Positions 51,673 to 60,112 of a stretch of 64,000 nt of DNA are shown piece after piece. The stretch comes from Ga0077530 sp046293075 (lineage in GTDB: Bacteria; Pseudomonadota; Alphaproteobacteria; Rhizobiales; Hyphomicrobiaceae): contig JBKBPL010000005.1 of NCBI GenBank assembly GCA_046293075.1, positions 1 to 64,000 on the forward strand, in the 5' to 3' direction. Under the pieces are notes generated by a model. That model made no database searches. It was given only the letters and a program-made list of their open reading frames with translations, and was not told the DNA's origin. The translations under genes and the position numbers were made by a program. The first letter of the stretch is position 1, and each line of letters begins with the position of its first letter.

Positions 51673-52629
51673 CTACATGCCTCGGCGCGCCACGACCTTG
51701 CGCTCCACCGCATCCCAGATCATGGCCGCGATATCATTGCCGCCGAATGCCTTGACCTGCCGGATGCCTGTTGGAGACGTGACGTTGATCTCGGTGAGAT
51801 AGGGCCCGATCACGTCGATCCCGGTGAAGATCAGCCCGCGCGCCTTGAGGAGCGGCCCGAGGCGGGCGCAGATCTCGAGATCGCGTGGCGTCAGCTCGGT
51901 CGGTGCGGCCCGCCCGCCGACGTGCAAATTGGAGCGCGTCTCGTCCGGCGCCGGTACCCGGTTGATGGCGCCGGCCACCTCGCCGTCGACCAGGATGATG
52001 CGCTTGTCACCGGCCCGCACCTCGGGCCGGAACTGCTGCACCATGAAGGGCTCGCGGAACACGGTCTGAAAGAGCTCGATGAGCGAGTTAAGGTTCGTGT
52101 CGTCCTCGCGCACGCGGAAGATTGAGGCGCCACCATTGCCGTAGAGCGGCTTGATGATGATGTCCTTGTGGCGGGCGCGGAACTCCTTCACATCCTCCGC
52201 ACTGCGCGTCACCAGCGTCGGCGGCATCAAGTCCTGGAACTCGAGCACCCAGACCTTCTCCGGTGCATTGCGGACGTGCGCCGGATCGTTGACGACGAGC
52301 GTGCGTGGATGAATGCGCTCGAGCAGGTGCGTCGTCGTGATGTAGGCCATGTCGAAAGGCGGGTCCTGGCGCAGCAGCACCACGTCCCACGTGCCGAGGT
52401 CAACCCGGCGCGGGTTCGAGAGCTTGTAGTGGTCGCCGACGCGATCCTCGACGGTCAGCGTCGCGCCGCGCGCCATCAGCCGCTCGCCATCGAGCGCGAT
52501 GTTCGGTGGCGTGTAGTAGAAGAGCTCGTGGCCGCGCTTTTGCGCCTCAAGCAGCATCGCGAAGGTTGAGTCGCCAAGGATATCGATCCGGTCGATCGGG
52601 TCCATCTGGCAGGCAATCTTGAGCGGCAT
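51673..52629 (-). CDS. gshB: Glutathione synthetase
   Basis: A 318-residue ATP-grasp ligase that joins gamma-Glu-Cys and Gly. It begins MPLKIACQMDPIDRIDILGDSTFAMLLEAQKRGHELFYYTP and has DPPFDMAYITTTHLLE, the ATP-binding IIIKPLYGNGGASIFRV and the C-terminal TEINVTSPTGIRQV metal and substrate site. The ATG at 52629 gives the family N-terminus; the open frame extends upstream across the yraN gene without homology. It is part of the conserved rsmI-yraN-gshB block, 116 bp after yraN. Confidence 0.95.
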   Translation of the reverse strand: MPLKIACQMDPIDRIDILGDSTFAMLLEAQKRGHELFYYTPPNIALDGERLMARGATLTVEDRVGDHYKLSNPRRVDLGTWDVVLLRQDPPFDMAYITTTHLLERIHPRTLVVNDPAHVRNAPEKVWVLEFQDLMPPTLVTRSAEDVKEFRARHKDIIIKPLYGNGGASIFRVREDDTNLNSLIELFQTVFREPFMVQQFRPEVRAGDKRIILVDGEVAGAINRVPAPDETRSNLHVGGRAAPTELTPRDLEICARLGPLLKARGLIFTGIDVIGPYLTEINVTSPTGIRQVKAFGGNDIAAMIWDAVERKVVARRGM

Positions 52630-52745
52630 GGGTCGATCATCTCCTGCGGGCGCGCAGCCATCCTGGTTTGACGCCCATGCAAATGGGGCCGGGGCCATGA
52701 AGTCAACGAGTATCTCCTTGGCCGCGCCTCGGCGGTGGCACGGCC

Positions 52746-53135
52746 CTACATCTGGTCCAGGGCGTTCGGGATGTGCTGCGGCCAGCCGCGACCCGTGACG
52801 AGCACGGCATCCAGCCCGATCGCGCGGTCGAGATAGGCAGGATGACGCGAAAGCCAGTCGTCGGCCGCACGGGCGATGCGGGCTCCCTGCGCGGGCGTCA
52901 GCGCGGCCTCGGCATCGGTCAGGGCGGCACGCCGCTTGACCTCGACAAAGGCGAGGCGGTCCCAGCGCGCGGCAATGATGTCCACCTCGCCGTAGGGCGT
53001 AACGTGGCGGCGCGCGAGAATGCGATAACCTTTGGCGAGCAGGAGCGCGCATGCTGCCAGCTCGCCCCGGCGGCCGCGCCCGAGGCGCTGACGGCGCTCG
53101 GCCAGCCGGTCGCGGGCACCGAACCGCTCCGTCAT
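52746..53135 (-). CDS. yraN: YraN family (UPF0102) endonuclease-fold protein
   Basis: A 129-residue protein with a restriction-endonuclease-like core: GRRGELAACALLLAKGYRIL, then GEVDIIAARWDRLAFVEVKRR, the E-x(n)-D-x(n)-E-x-K active-site pattern. The ATG overlaps the rsmI stop by 4 bp. YraN proteins are widespread, almost always next to rsmI, and of unclear function; a nuclease role is suggested by the fold. Confidence 0.92.
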   Translation of the reverse strand: MTERFGARDRLAERRQRLGRGRRGELAACALLLAKGYRILARRHVTPYGEVDIIAARWDRLAFVEVKRRAALTDAEAALTPAQGARIARAADDWLSRHPAYLDRAIGLDAVLVTGRGWPQHIPNALDQM

Positions 53136-54082
53136 GGCGCGTCCTTGAGGCGCAAGCCGACCTGGTAGACGCGCGAGCGGGGTGCGCCGAGCTCGTCGGC
53201 GACGCGACGCACGGCATCGCGCAGGCTCGACGACGCGAGCGCGGCGCGCAGCGCAGTCTCAATCTCCGTATCGTCGATTTCGCGCGGTGGCGGCGGCCCG
53301 ATCATGAGCACGATCTCGCCCCTCACGGTGCCAGCCGCGAGCTCGCGCGCGAGATCATGCGCGGTGCCGCGGCGTACCTCCTCGAAGCGCTTGGTCAGCT
53401 CGCGCGCCACCACGACCTCGCGGGGCCCAAGTATGGCCGCGACATCAGCGAGGCTCTCCGCGATGCGGCCTGGAGCCTCGAAGAGCACGAGGCTGCCCGG
53501 CACATCCGCCAGCTCTTCGAGCCGCGTCCGGCGGGCAGCCTGCCGCGGCGGAAGGAAGCCGCCGAAGAAGAAGCCAGCCGTCGGGAGACCGGAGACGGCC
53601 AGGCCCGCGAGGATCGCCGAGGGACCCGGCAGCGCGATGACGGCGTGGCCAGCCGCGACGGCAGCCCTTACCAGCTTGAAGCCGGGATCGGAGAGGAGCG
53701 GCGTTCCGGCATCCGAAATCAGCGCGATGGCCCTGCCCTCGGCCAGCTCGGCGAGAACGCGGGCCTGCTCGGCATCCTCGTTGTGCTCGTGGAACGCACG
53801 CAACGGACGCTCGATGGCGTAGCGAGCAAGCAGCGTGCGGCTGACGCGGGTGTCCTCGCACAGGATGGCGTCGGCCCGCGCAAGCGTGGTCACGGCGCGC
53901 ACGGTCATATCGCCGAGATTGCCGATCGGTGTGGCGACGACGTAGAGCCCGCTGGCGAGTGGCTCCGCCATCTCGCGCGCCGCCTGCTCCGCAAGGGCTG
54001 CGCCGACCCGCCGCGCAAGATCCCCGGGCGACGGCACGCCGGCGTCGCGGGGCGGGCGATCGGACGGGCTCATTCTGGACAT
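53132..54082 (-). CDS. rsmI: 16S rRNA (cytidine-2'-O)-methyltransferase RsmI
   Basis: A 316-residue tetrapyrrole-methylase-fold enzyme that 2'-O-methylates C1402 of 16S rRNA. Motifs are LYVVATPIGNLGDMTVRA, DAILCEDTRVSRTLL, ISDAGTPLLSDPG and ALPGPSAILAGLAVSGLPT. The N-terminal 40 residues are a variable extension. The ATG at 54082 is preferred; a GTG two codons earlier is also open. Divergent from the penicillin-binding-protein activator, a common arrangement in proteobacteria. Confidence 0.94.
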   Translation of the reverse strand: MSRMSPSDRPPRDAGVPSPGDLARRVGAALAEQAAREMAEPLASGLYVVATPIGNLGDMTVRAVTTLARADAILCEDTRVSRTLLARYAIERPLRAFHEHNEDAEQARVLAELAEGRAIALISDAGTPLLSDPGFKLVRAAVAAGHAVIALPGPSAILAGLAVSGLPTAGFFFGGFLPPRQAARRTRLEELADVPGSLVLFEAPGRIAESLADVAAILGPREVVVARELTKRFEEVRRGTAHDLARELAAGTVRGEIVLMIGPPPPREIDDTEIETALRAALASSSLRDAVRRVADELGAPRSRVYQVGLRLKDAP

Positions 54083-54295
54083 GACCACCAGCTAGGCATG
54101 AGTTGCAGTGACCGCGATCACAGATGGACGCGCACGTATCCAGGATCGGGTCCGTTGCTGGGGCGCGATCACTTCGTTTCGTGCTGAGTGTGGCGCATCT
54201 GCCCTGTTATGGAAACCGGCAAGAGGCTATCGAATCGAAGGCAGAGTCGCTGATCCACTCCAGCGCCCGCAGCAGGATTAATCCCGGAATAAGAG

Positions 54296-55510
54296 ATGAC
54301 CTACCGCCCACCCCGCCGCGCCGTGCTTCGCGCTGTTGCCCTCACCGCGACGTCACTGGCGCTGCCGAAGCTCCTCGCGGGCTGCTCGGGATCCTCGGCC
54401 ACAGGAACCCTCGTGAGCGGCGCCACGGGGACGGCGCAGGACCCGGTCAAGGTCGCCCTCATCCTGCCAATGAGCGCCGATCCGCAGACGGCGGCCATCG
54501 CCCGGGCCATGAAGCAGGCGGCGGAACTCGCTGTCTTCGATCTCAACCAGCCGGGCCTTCAGCTCATCGTCAAGGATGATCGCGGCAGCGAAGACGGCGC
54601 CCGCACGGCCGTTCAAGAGGCGCTCGCGGGTGGCGCCGAGATCATTCTCGGGCCGCTGTTCTCGCGGGCAACCGCCGCCGCTGCGCCGGCAGCGCGCCAG
54701 GCCGGCGTGCCGATCATCAGCTTCTCGAACGACCGTACGGTGGCGGGCAGCGGCGTCCACCTGCTGAGCTTCCTGCACGATCCGGAAGTGGCGCGCATCG
54801 TCGAATTTGCCGCCCGCCAGGGGCGCTCGCGCCTCGTGGCGTTGCTGCCCAAGGATGCCCACGGCGACCAGCTCGAGCAGAGCCTGCGCGCCGCCGCGGC
54901 GCGCACGGGCACAACCCTCGTCGCCCTTGAGCGCTATGCCCTCAACACCAACGCGATCCTTGCCCCCGCGCGCAAGATTCATGATGCCATCAAGGGCGCG
55001 CCTCCCGAGGCCCCGGTCGACGCGCTGTTCCTGCCTGGCAGCGAGGATACACTGCCGATGGTGGCGCCGTTCATTCCTTACCTCGGAATCGATACCCAGA
55101 AGGTGCGCCTGCTCGGCACCGGCGGCTGGGACACGCCCGTCATCGCGCGCGAGAAGGTCTTCGCCGGCGGCTGGTTCGCGGCCCCCGATCCGCGCGGCTG
55201 GCGGACGTTCTCGGAACGCTTCGCCAAGTCTTTCAGCGCGCCCCCGCCACGCGTCGCGAGCCTCGCCTATGACGCGGTGAGCGTTGCCGCGGCATTCACG
55301 GGCGGCTCGCGCAGCAGCCGCTACAGTGCGGCCAACCTCACGCGGGCGAGCGGGTTCAGCGGAATCGACGGACGTTTCCGCCTGTCCGCCAGTGGCCTCG
55401 TCGAGCGCGAACTCGCCGTGCTGGAGGTGCGCCGGGACGGCAATGCCGTGATCGAGGCGGCGCCGGCAGAGCCTGGTCGTTTGTATACCAGCGCACTCGC
55501 GAAGAGCTGA
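54296..55510 (+). CDS. Penicillin-binding protein activator (LpoA-type, periplasmic-binding fold) lipoprotein
   Basis: A 404-residue lipoprotein: lipobox LLAGC (Cys at residue 30) after a Tat-like or ordinary basic N-region with RRAVLR. The remainder is a type I periplasmic-binding fold (VKVALILPMSADPQTAAIARAMKQAAELAVFDL, IILGPLFSRATAAAAPAARQAGVPIISFSND). Orthologues beside rsmI-yraN include the C-terminal domain of E. coli LpoA, which activates PBP1A. An amino-acid-binding protein is the alternative, but no ABC permease is near and the synteny favours LpoA. Located in the outer-membrane inner leaflet, presumably. Confidence 0.85.
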   Translation: MTYRPPRRAVLRAVALTATSLALPKLLAGCSGSSATGTLVSGATGTAQDPVKVALILPMSADPQTAAIARAMKQAAELAVFDLNQPGLQLIVKDDRGSEDGARTAVQEALAGGAEIILGPLFSRATAAAAPAARQAGVPIISFSNDRTVAGSGVHLLSFLHDPEVARIVEFAARQGRSRLVALLPKDAHGDQLEQSLRAAAARTGTTLVALERYALNTNAILAPARKIHDAIKGAPPEAPVDALFLPGSEDTLPMVAPFIPYLGIDTQKVRLLGTGGWDTPVIAREKVFAGGWFAAPDPRGWRTFSERFAKSFSAPPPRVASLAYDAVSVAAAFTGGSRSSRYSAANLTRASGFSGIDGRFRLSASGLVERELAVLEVRRDGNAVIEAAPAEPGRLYTSALAKS

Positions 55511-55658
55511 ACCGCGCCCTGCGGCGCCGTCCCCCAAGCCCAATTTCACAGACTACCCATCCGGGCATGGCAGTGCACCGAATGTAGCGTTGACATGTCC
55601 GGTCAACTCGATGAAAAGTCCGCGCCGCGACAGAGCTCCGCAGCAGAGGCTTGCCGAA

Positions 55659-56438
55659 ATGGTCGAACTCACCCTTCCGAGGAACTCCCGCGTGCGCAGC
55701 GGGAAGACGTGGAACAAGCCGGAAGGCAAGGGCGACTGGAAGGAATTCCGCATCTACCGCTGGAATCCTGACGACGGCCAGAACCCGAGGCTCGATACCT
55801 ACTATGTCGATCAGGCGAACTGCGGGCCGATGGTGCTCGACGCGCTGATCAAGATCAAGAACGAGATCGACCCGACGCTGACCTTCCGCCGCTCGTGTCG
55901 CGAAGGCATCTGCGGCTCGTGCTCGATGAACATCGATGGCACGAATACGCTCGCCTGCCTCAAGGCGACGTCGGAGATTTCGGGGCCGGTGCGGATCTAT
56001 CCGCTGCCGCACTTGGAGGTGGTCAAGGACTTGGTCCCGGACCTCACGAAGTTCTACGCCCAGCACAAGTCCATCGAGCCCTGGCTGCAGACGACGACGC
56101 CGGAACCGCCGGGCGAGTGGCGCCAGGGCCGTGAGGACCGCGAGAAGCTCGACGGCCTCTATGAGTGCATCCTGTGCGCCTGCTGCTCGACGTCCTGTCC
56201 GAGCTACTGGTGGAACTCCGACCGCTACCTCGGCCCCGCGATCCTGCTCCAGGCCTATCGCTGGGTGATTGACTCACGTGACGAGGCGACGGGCGAGCGT
56301 CTCGACAATCTTGAGGACCCGTTCCGCCTTTACCGCTGCCACACCATCCTCAACTGCGCCAAGGCCTGTCCCAAGGGGCTCAACCCCGCGAAGGCTATCG
56401 CCGAGCTCAAGAAGCTCATGGTGGAGCGGCGGGTCTAG
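55659..56438 (+). CDS. sdhB: Succinate dehydrogenase iron-sulfur subunit
   Basis: A 259-residue SdhB. The 2Fe-2S ligands are in RRSCREGICGSCSMNIDG with the distal Cys in NTLACLKA. The 4Fe-4S and 3Fe-4S ligands are in LYECILCACCSTSCPSYWW and CHTILNCAKACPKGLNP. The start MVELTLPRNSRV at 55659 is the alphaproteobacterial N-terminus; upstream in-frame codons at 55590 and 55611 are less likely. sdhCDA, normally upstream, are absent: a PBP activator occupies that position. The TAG stop merges with the next palindromic element. Confidence 0.95.
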   Translation: MVELTLPRNSRVRSGKTWNKPEGKGDWKEFRIYRWNPDDGQNPRLDTYYVDQANCGPMVLDALIKIKNEIDPTLTFRRSCREGICGSCSMNIDGTNTLACLKATSEISGPVRIYPLPHLEVVKDLVPDLTKFYAQHKSIEPWLQTTTPEPPGEWRQGREDREKLDGLYECILCACCSTSCPSYWWNSDRYLGPAILLQAYRWVIDSRDEATGERLDNLEDPFRLYRCHTILNCAKACPKGLNPAKAIAELKKLMVERRV

Positions 56439-56507
56439 TGTCCCGATCGCGAAGTTCGTCATCATCTGCAGCGGGCTCTCGAACGAACTTCGCGATCGAA
56501 AGGACAC
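56438..56507. repeat. Palindromic element 1: long inverted repeat after sdhB
   Basis: The left arm GTGTCCCGATCGCGAAGTTCGT, at 56438-56459, is complementary to the right arm 56483-56507 apart from a three-base bulge. The loop is about 23 bp. The arms contain the perfect palindrome CGATCG followed by CGAAGTTCG. The left arm starts at the last base of the sdhB stop codon. It could fold as a terminator-like hairpin or be a mobile palindromic unit. Confidence 0.7.
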
Positions 56508-56523
56508 GCACAGGCCTATGTTT

Positions 56524-56602
56524 CTAGTGTGGTTCAGATTCCCAAGTCCGCCACCACTTCGCGCTAGGCGTCGGCTGCGGTCTCCGGAATCACCACACTA
56601 GC
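56524..56602. repeat. Palindromic element 2: 79-bp element with CTAGTGTGGT terminal inverted repeats
   Basis: The left end CTAGTGTGGTTCAGATTCC and the right end GGAATCACCACACTAG are complementary, with a three-base insertion on the left. The interior contains AAGTCCGCCACCAC, also found at 41981-41994. Perfect terminal CTAG and short length recall MITE-like or RUP-type mobile repeats. It lies 16 bp after element 1, between sdhB and galU. Confidence 0.65.
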
Positions 56603-56691
56603 CCGGCGGCAAAGTCCCGCGCCCGCGCACGGAGCAGCGGCGGTGCAATCTTGGGCCGGCATCGGCCGCACGCCACCGACGCGCCCGTGTC

Positions 56692-57579
56692 TCAGCCGAG
56701 AAGCGCCCTGATCTCCGCCGCGAGGGCCGGGCCTATGTCCGGACGCGCGAGCGCATAGGCGACATTTGCTGTCAGAAAACCGAGCTTCGAGCCGGTGTCG
56801 TAAATCTTTCCGTCGAAGCGATCGGCGTAAAAGGTCTGACCGGGCGTCGCGGCGAGCCGGATCATGGCGTCCGTGAGCTGGATCTCGTTGCCGGCCCCCT
56901 TTTCCTGCTTCGCGAGCAGATCGAAGATCTCGGGCTGGAGGATGTAGCGGCCCGTGACATGCAGGTTCGAAGGTGCGGTGCCTTTGGGTGGCTTTTCGAC
57001 CATGCTCGTGATTTTCGAGACCTTGGCCGTGCGGTCCTCGACGCCGACGATGCCGTACATGTGCGTCTGGTCCTCGGGGACCGGCGCCACGGCGATGTGG
57101 TTGCCGCCGTACTGGCTGTAGGCCTCGATCATCTCCGCAAGGCAGGGCCTCGCCGCCGCGTGGAGCATGTCGGGAAGCAGGACGGCAAAGGGCTCGTCAC
57201 CGACGATGTCGCGGGCGCACCAGACCGCGTGGCCGAGGCCCAGCGGGGCCTGCTGGCGTGTGAAGCTCGCCTGTCCGGCGGCCGGCAGCTCGGACATGAG
57301 CTGCGCAAGCTCGGCCTTCTTGCCGCGCTCGGCGAGCGTGCGCTCGAGCTCGAACTGGCTGTCGAAATGATCCTCGATGACACCCTTGTTGCGACCGGTC
57401 ACGAACACGAAATGCTCGATACCCGCCGCGCGCGCCTCGTCCACCACGTGTTGTATCACCGGCCGATCGACAACAGTCAGCATCTCCTTGGGCACGGCTT
57501 TCGTCGCCGGCAGGAAGCGGGTGCCAAGGCCGGCGACGGGGAAAACGGCCTTGCGGATGGGCTTGAACCGGGTCGTCAT
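56692..57579 (-). CDS. galU: UTP-glucose-1-phosphate uridylyltransferase
   Basis: A 295-residue nucleotidyltransferase making UDP-glucose. Motifs: RKAVFPVAGLGTRFLPATKAVPKEML (nucleotide-binding), VDRPVIQHVVDEARAAGIEHFVFVTGRNK, PFAVLLPDM and VEKPP. The ATG at 57579 gives the usual N-terminus. Divergent from galE, the enzyme that uses its product, and both supply exopolysaccharide and LPS precursors. Confidence 0.96.
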   Translation of the reverse strand: MTTRFKPIRKAVFPVAGLGTRFLPATKAVPKEMLTVVDRPVIQHVVDEARAAGIEHFVFVTGRNKGVIEDHFDSQFELERTLAERGKKAELAQLMSELPAAGQASFTRQQAPLGLGHAVWCARDIVGDEPFAVLLPDMLHAAARPCLAEMIEAYSQYGGNHIAVAPVPEDQTHMYGIVGVEDRTAKVSKITSMVEKPPKGTAPSNLHVTGRYILQPEIFDLLAKQEKGAGNEIQLTDAMIRLAATPGQTFYADRFDGKIYDTGSKLGFLTANVAYALARPDIGPALAAEIRALLG

Positions 57580-57738
57580 CGAGGGTGTGCTCCAAGGCGC
57601 GGCGCGCCGCGCAATTGAGTAAGGATGGTCACCTTTTAGCATCGACAGTATGAACAACGGCAACTAAGCCATTGGATGCTGACGCATCGAACATTTCCAA
57701 CCCACGTTCATTCCATTGACGGAGAGGCTTGCGCGTCG

Positions 57739-58731
57739 ATGACGGTCCTGGTGACGGGGGGTGCCGGCTATATCGGAAGCCATATGGTTCTGGCGCTCGC
57801 CGACGCCGGCGAGCAGGTCGTCGTGCTCGATAACCTCTCGACGGGCTTTCGCTGGGCCGTCGACCCGCGCGCCAGGCTTGTCGAGGGGGACACCGGCGAC
57901 GAGCGCCTCGTCGCCCGGCTGCTGAAAGAGCACGATGTCGAAGCCATCATCCATTTTGCGGGCTCGATCGTTGTGCCCGACTCGGTCATCGACCCGCTCG
58001 GGTACTACCTCAACAATACGGTCAAATCCCGCAGCCTTCTCGCAGCGGCCGTGGCTGCTGGCGTGCCGCACTTCATCTTCTCGTCGACGGCCGCGGTCTA
58101 CGGGAACCCCGCCGTCACACCCGTAGCCGAGGATGCCGATCTTCGCCCGGTGTCGCCCTACGGCTCATCCAAGCTGATGACCGAGATCATGCTCGCCGAT
58201 ACGGCCCGGGCCCATCCAATCCGCTATGTGGCGCTACGCTACTTCAACGTCGCTGGCGCGGACCCAGGGGGGCGCTCCGGCCAGTCGACGCCGCGCGCGA
58301 CGCATCTCATCAAGGTCGCCTGCGAGGCCGCGCTCGGCAAGCGTCCCTACATCGAGGTCTTCGGCACGGACTATCCGACGCCCGACGGCACCTGTATCCG
58401 CGACTACATCCACGTCACGGACCTCGCTGAAGCGCACATGGCGGCGCTCGCGCACCTGCGTCGCGGCGGAGCGAGTGCGGTGCTCAACTGCGGGTACTCC
58501 AAGGGCTACTCGGTGCTGCAAGTGATCGATGCGGTCAAACGCGTCTCGGGCGCCGATTTCGAGGTGCGCCTCGCCACGCGCCGGCCCGGCGATCCGGCTT
58601 CCATTGTCGCCGCCTCGGCGCGCATCCGCGCCGAGCTCGGCTGGGTCCCGGCGCACGACGACCTCGACAAGATCGTTGCCCAAGCCCTCGCCTGGGAGCG
58701 CAAGCTCGAGAACCTCAAGGTCGGGGCCTGA
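57739..58731 (+). CDS. galE: UDP-glucose 4-epimerase
   Basis: A 330-residue extended SDR. NAD-binding GGAGYIGSHM at the N-terminus, DNLSTGFRWAV, the catalytic SSTAAVYG with YGSSK (Tyr and Lys), and ALRYFNVAGADP. It interconverts UDP-glucose and UDP-galactose. The ATG at 57739 is preferred over an upstream open stretch because the Rossmann strand begins directly after it. Head-to-head with galU, a 159-bp AT-richer intergenic region between them probably carries both promoters. Confidence 0.95.
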   Translation: MTVLVTGGAGYIGSHMVLALADAGEQVVVLDNLSTGFRWAVDPRARLVEGDTGDERLVARLLKEHDVEAIIHFAGSIVVPDSVIDPLGYYLNNTVKSRSLLAAAVAAGVPHFIFSSTAAVYGNPAVTPVAEDADLRPVSPYGSSKLMTEIMLADTARAHPIRYVALRYFNVAGADPGGRSGQSTPRATHLIKVACEAALGKRPYIEVFGTDYPTPDGTCIRDYIHVTDLAEAHMAALAHLRRGGASAVLNCGYSKGYSVLQVIDAVKRVSGADFEVRLATRRPGDPASIVAASARIRAELGWVPAHDDLDKIVAQALAWERKLENLKVGA

Positions 58732-58798
58732 AGCCGGCCTGGAGACCTCCTGCAAAAGCCCTAAATCGGCCCGGTTCGGCTGCCCTCACTCGGCTAAG

Positions 58799-60112
58799 AT
58801 GGCTCATTCTGAGTCGGCGTCCGAGGGAGGCAGGCATTTGCGAAGGGGCCGGAGATCCGATTGGCGGCCAGCGCCAGCGCTGCTGATTGCGGCGGCGCTC
58901 ATCATGGCGTTGCGGCCGCTGCACGGGGCTGAGGCCCAGCCGCGCCAGCCCTTCCGCGCCTGGCTTGAGAGCTTCTGGCCCGAGGCCGAGCGCGCCGGCA
59001 TTACGCGCGCGACCTTCGAGCGTGCCTTTTCCGGGCTCACGCCGGACCTTTCGCTCCCCGACCTCGTGCTGCCGGAGAAGCGCGATGCCCGCCCTCCGGC
59101 GCAGGCCGAGTTCAGCCGCACGCCCGAGCAGTACATCAATCGGGACCAGATCATGCGGCTCGCCCGCCAGGGCCGGGAGCTGGCCGAGCGTCACAAGGCG
59201 ATCCTCGACAGGGTCGAGGCGGAGATCGGCGTCGATCGTGCGATCGTGCTCGCCATCTGGGGCCGCGAGACCGCCTTCGGCAGCCACCGCCCGCGCCACG
59301 ACGTCATCCGCGTGCTGGCGACGCAGGCTTATGTCGGGCGGCGGCAGGAGCTTTTCCGCGAAGAACTGATCCACGCGCTGCGGCTGCTTCAGGATGGGAT
59401 TGTCGCGCGTGAGCACATGCGCGGCTCCTGGGCCGGCGCCATGGGCCTCACGCAGTTCATGCCCTCGGAGTTCTACGGCTCGGGCGTCGATTTCGATCGC
59501 GACGGCAAGCTCGATCTCTTCGGCTCCGTCGCAGACGCGCTCGGTTCGGCGGCCAGGCAGCTCAAGCAAAAGGGCTGGATCAAGGGCCTGCCCTGGGGCA
59601 TCGAGGTGCGCCTCGGTGCGAATGTCGACTGCGCTCAGGAAGGCCCGGTGAACAGCCGGACCCTTCGCGAATGGGCCAAGCTCGGCCTGACCCGCGCCGA
59701 CGGAGGGCCCGTCGCCCGCGCGCTCCTCGACCAAGAGGCTTATCTCATGTCGCCCGCCGGCGCGTTTGGCCCGTCATTCCTTGCGACCGAGAACTTCAAG
59801 GTGATCCGGGCCTACAACATGTCGGATCTCTATGCCGTCTTCGTTGGGCATCTTGCCGACCGCATTGCCGGCGGCGGCGATTTCCGCACCCGCTGGCGCC
59901 AGGTCCGCCAGCTCCCTGACCGCGAGATCGCCGAGATCCAGGAGCAGCTCAAACGCCGCGGCGCATCCATTGATAAGATCGACGGCAAAATCGGCTCGAA
60001 CACGCGCTGGCAGATCGGGCAATATGAGCGCAGTGTGCGCATGAAGGTCGGCTGCTGGCCACGCCAGGAGGTCCTGGAACATTTGCGCAGGGGCATTGCC
60101 GATGGGCGGTGA
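58799..60112 (+). CDS. Lytic murein transglycosylase, MltB family, with peptidoglycan-binding domain
   Basis: A 437-residue exported protein. A hydrophobic signal segment (about 26-45) is followed by the MltB-type catalytic domain, with catalytic Glu157 in AIWGRETAFGSHR and the conserved REHMRGSWAGAMGLTQFMPS. The C-terminal 65 residues are a PG_binding_1 domain (LPDREIAEIQEQLKRRGASIDKIDGKIGSNTRWQI). No lipobox is visible, so it is probably soluble in the periplasm. It cleaves glycan strands to 1,6-anhydro products. Its last codons overlap the start of the DUF459 gene by 11 bp. Confidence 0.93.
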   Translation: MAHSESASEGGRHLRRGRRSDWRPAPALLIAAALIMALRPLHGAEAQPRQPFRAWLESFWPEAERAGITRATFERAFSGLTPDLSLPDLVLPEKRDARPPAQAEFSRTPEQYINRDQIMRLARQGRELAERHKAILDRVEAEIGVDRAIVLAIWGRETAFGSHRPRHDVIRVLATQAYVGRRQELFREELIHALRLLQDGIVAREHMRGSWAGAMGLTQFMPSEFYGSGVDFDRDGKLDLFGSVADALGSAARQLKQKGWIKGLPWGIEVRLGANVDCAQEGPVNSRTLREWAKLGLTRADGGPVARALLDQEAYLMSPAGAFGPSFLATENFKVIRAYNMSDLYAVFVGHLADRIAGGGDFRTRWRQVRQLPDREIAEIQEQLKRRGASIDKIDGKIGSNTRWQIGQYERSVRMKVGCWPRQEVLEHLRRGIADGR

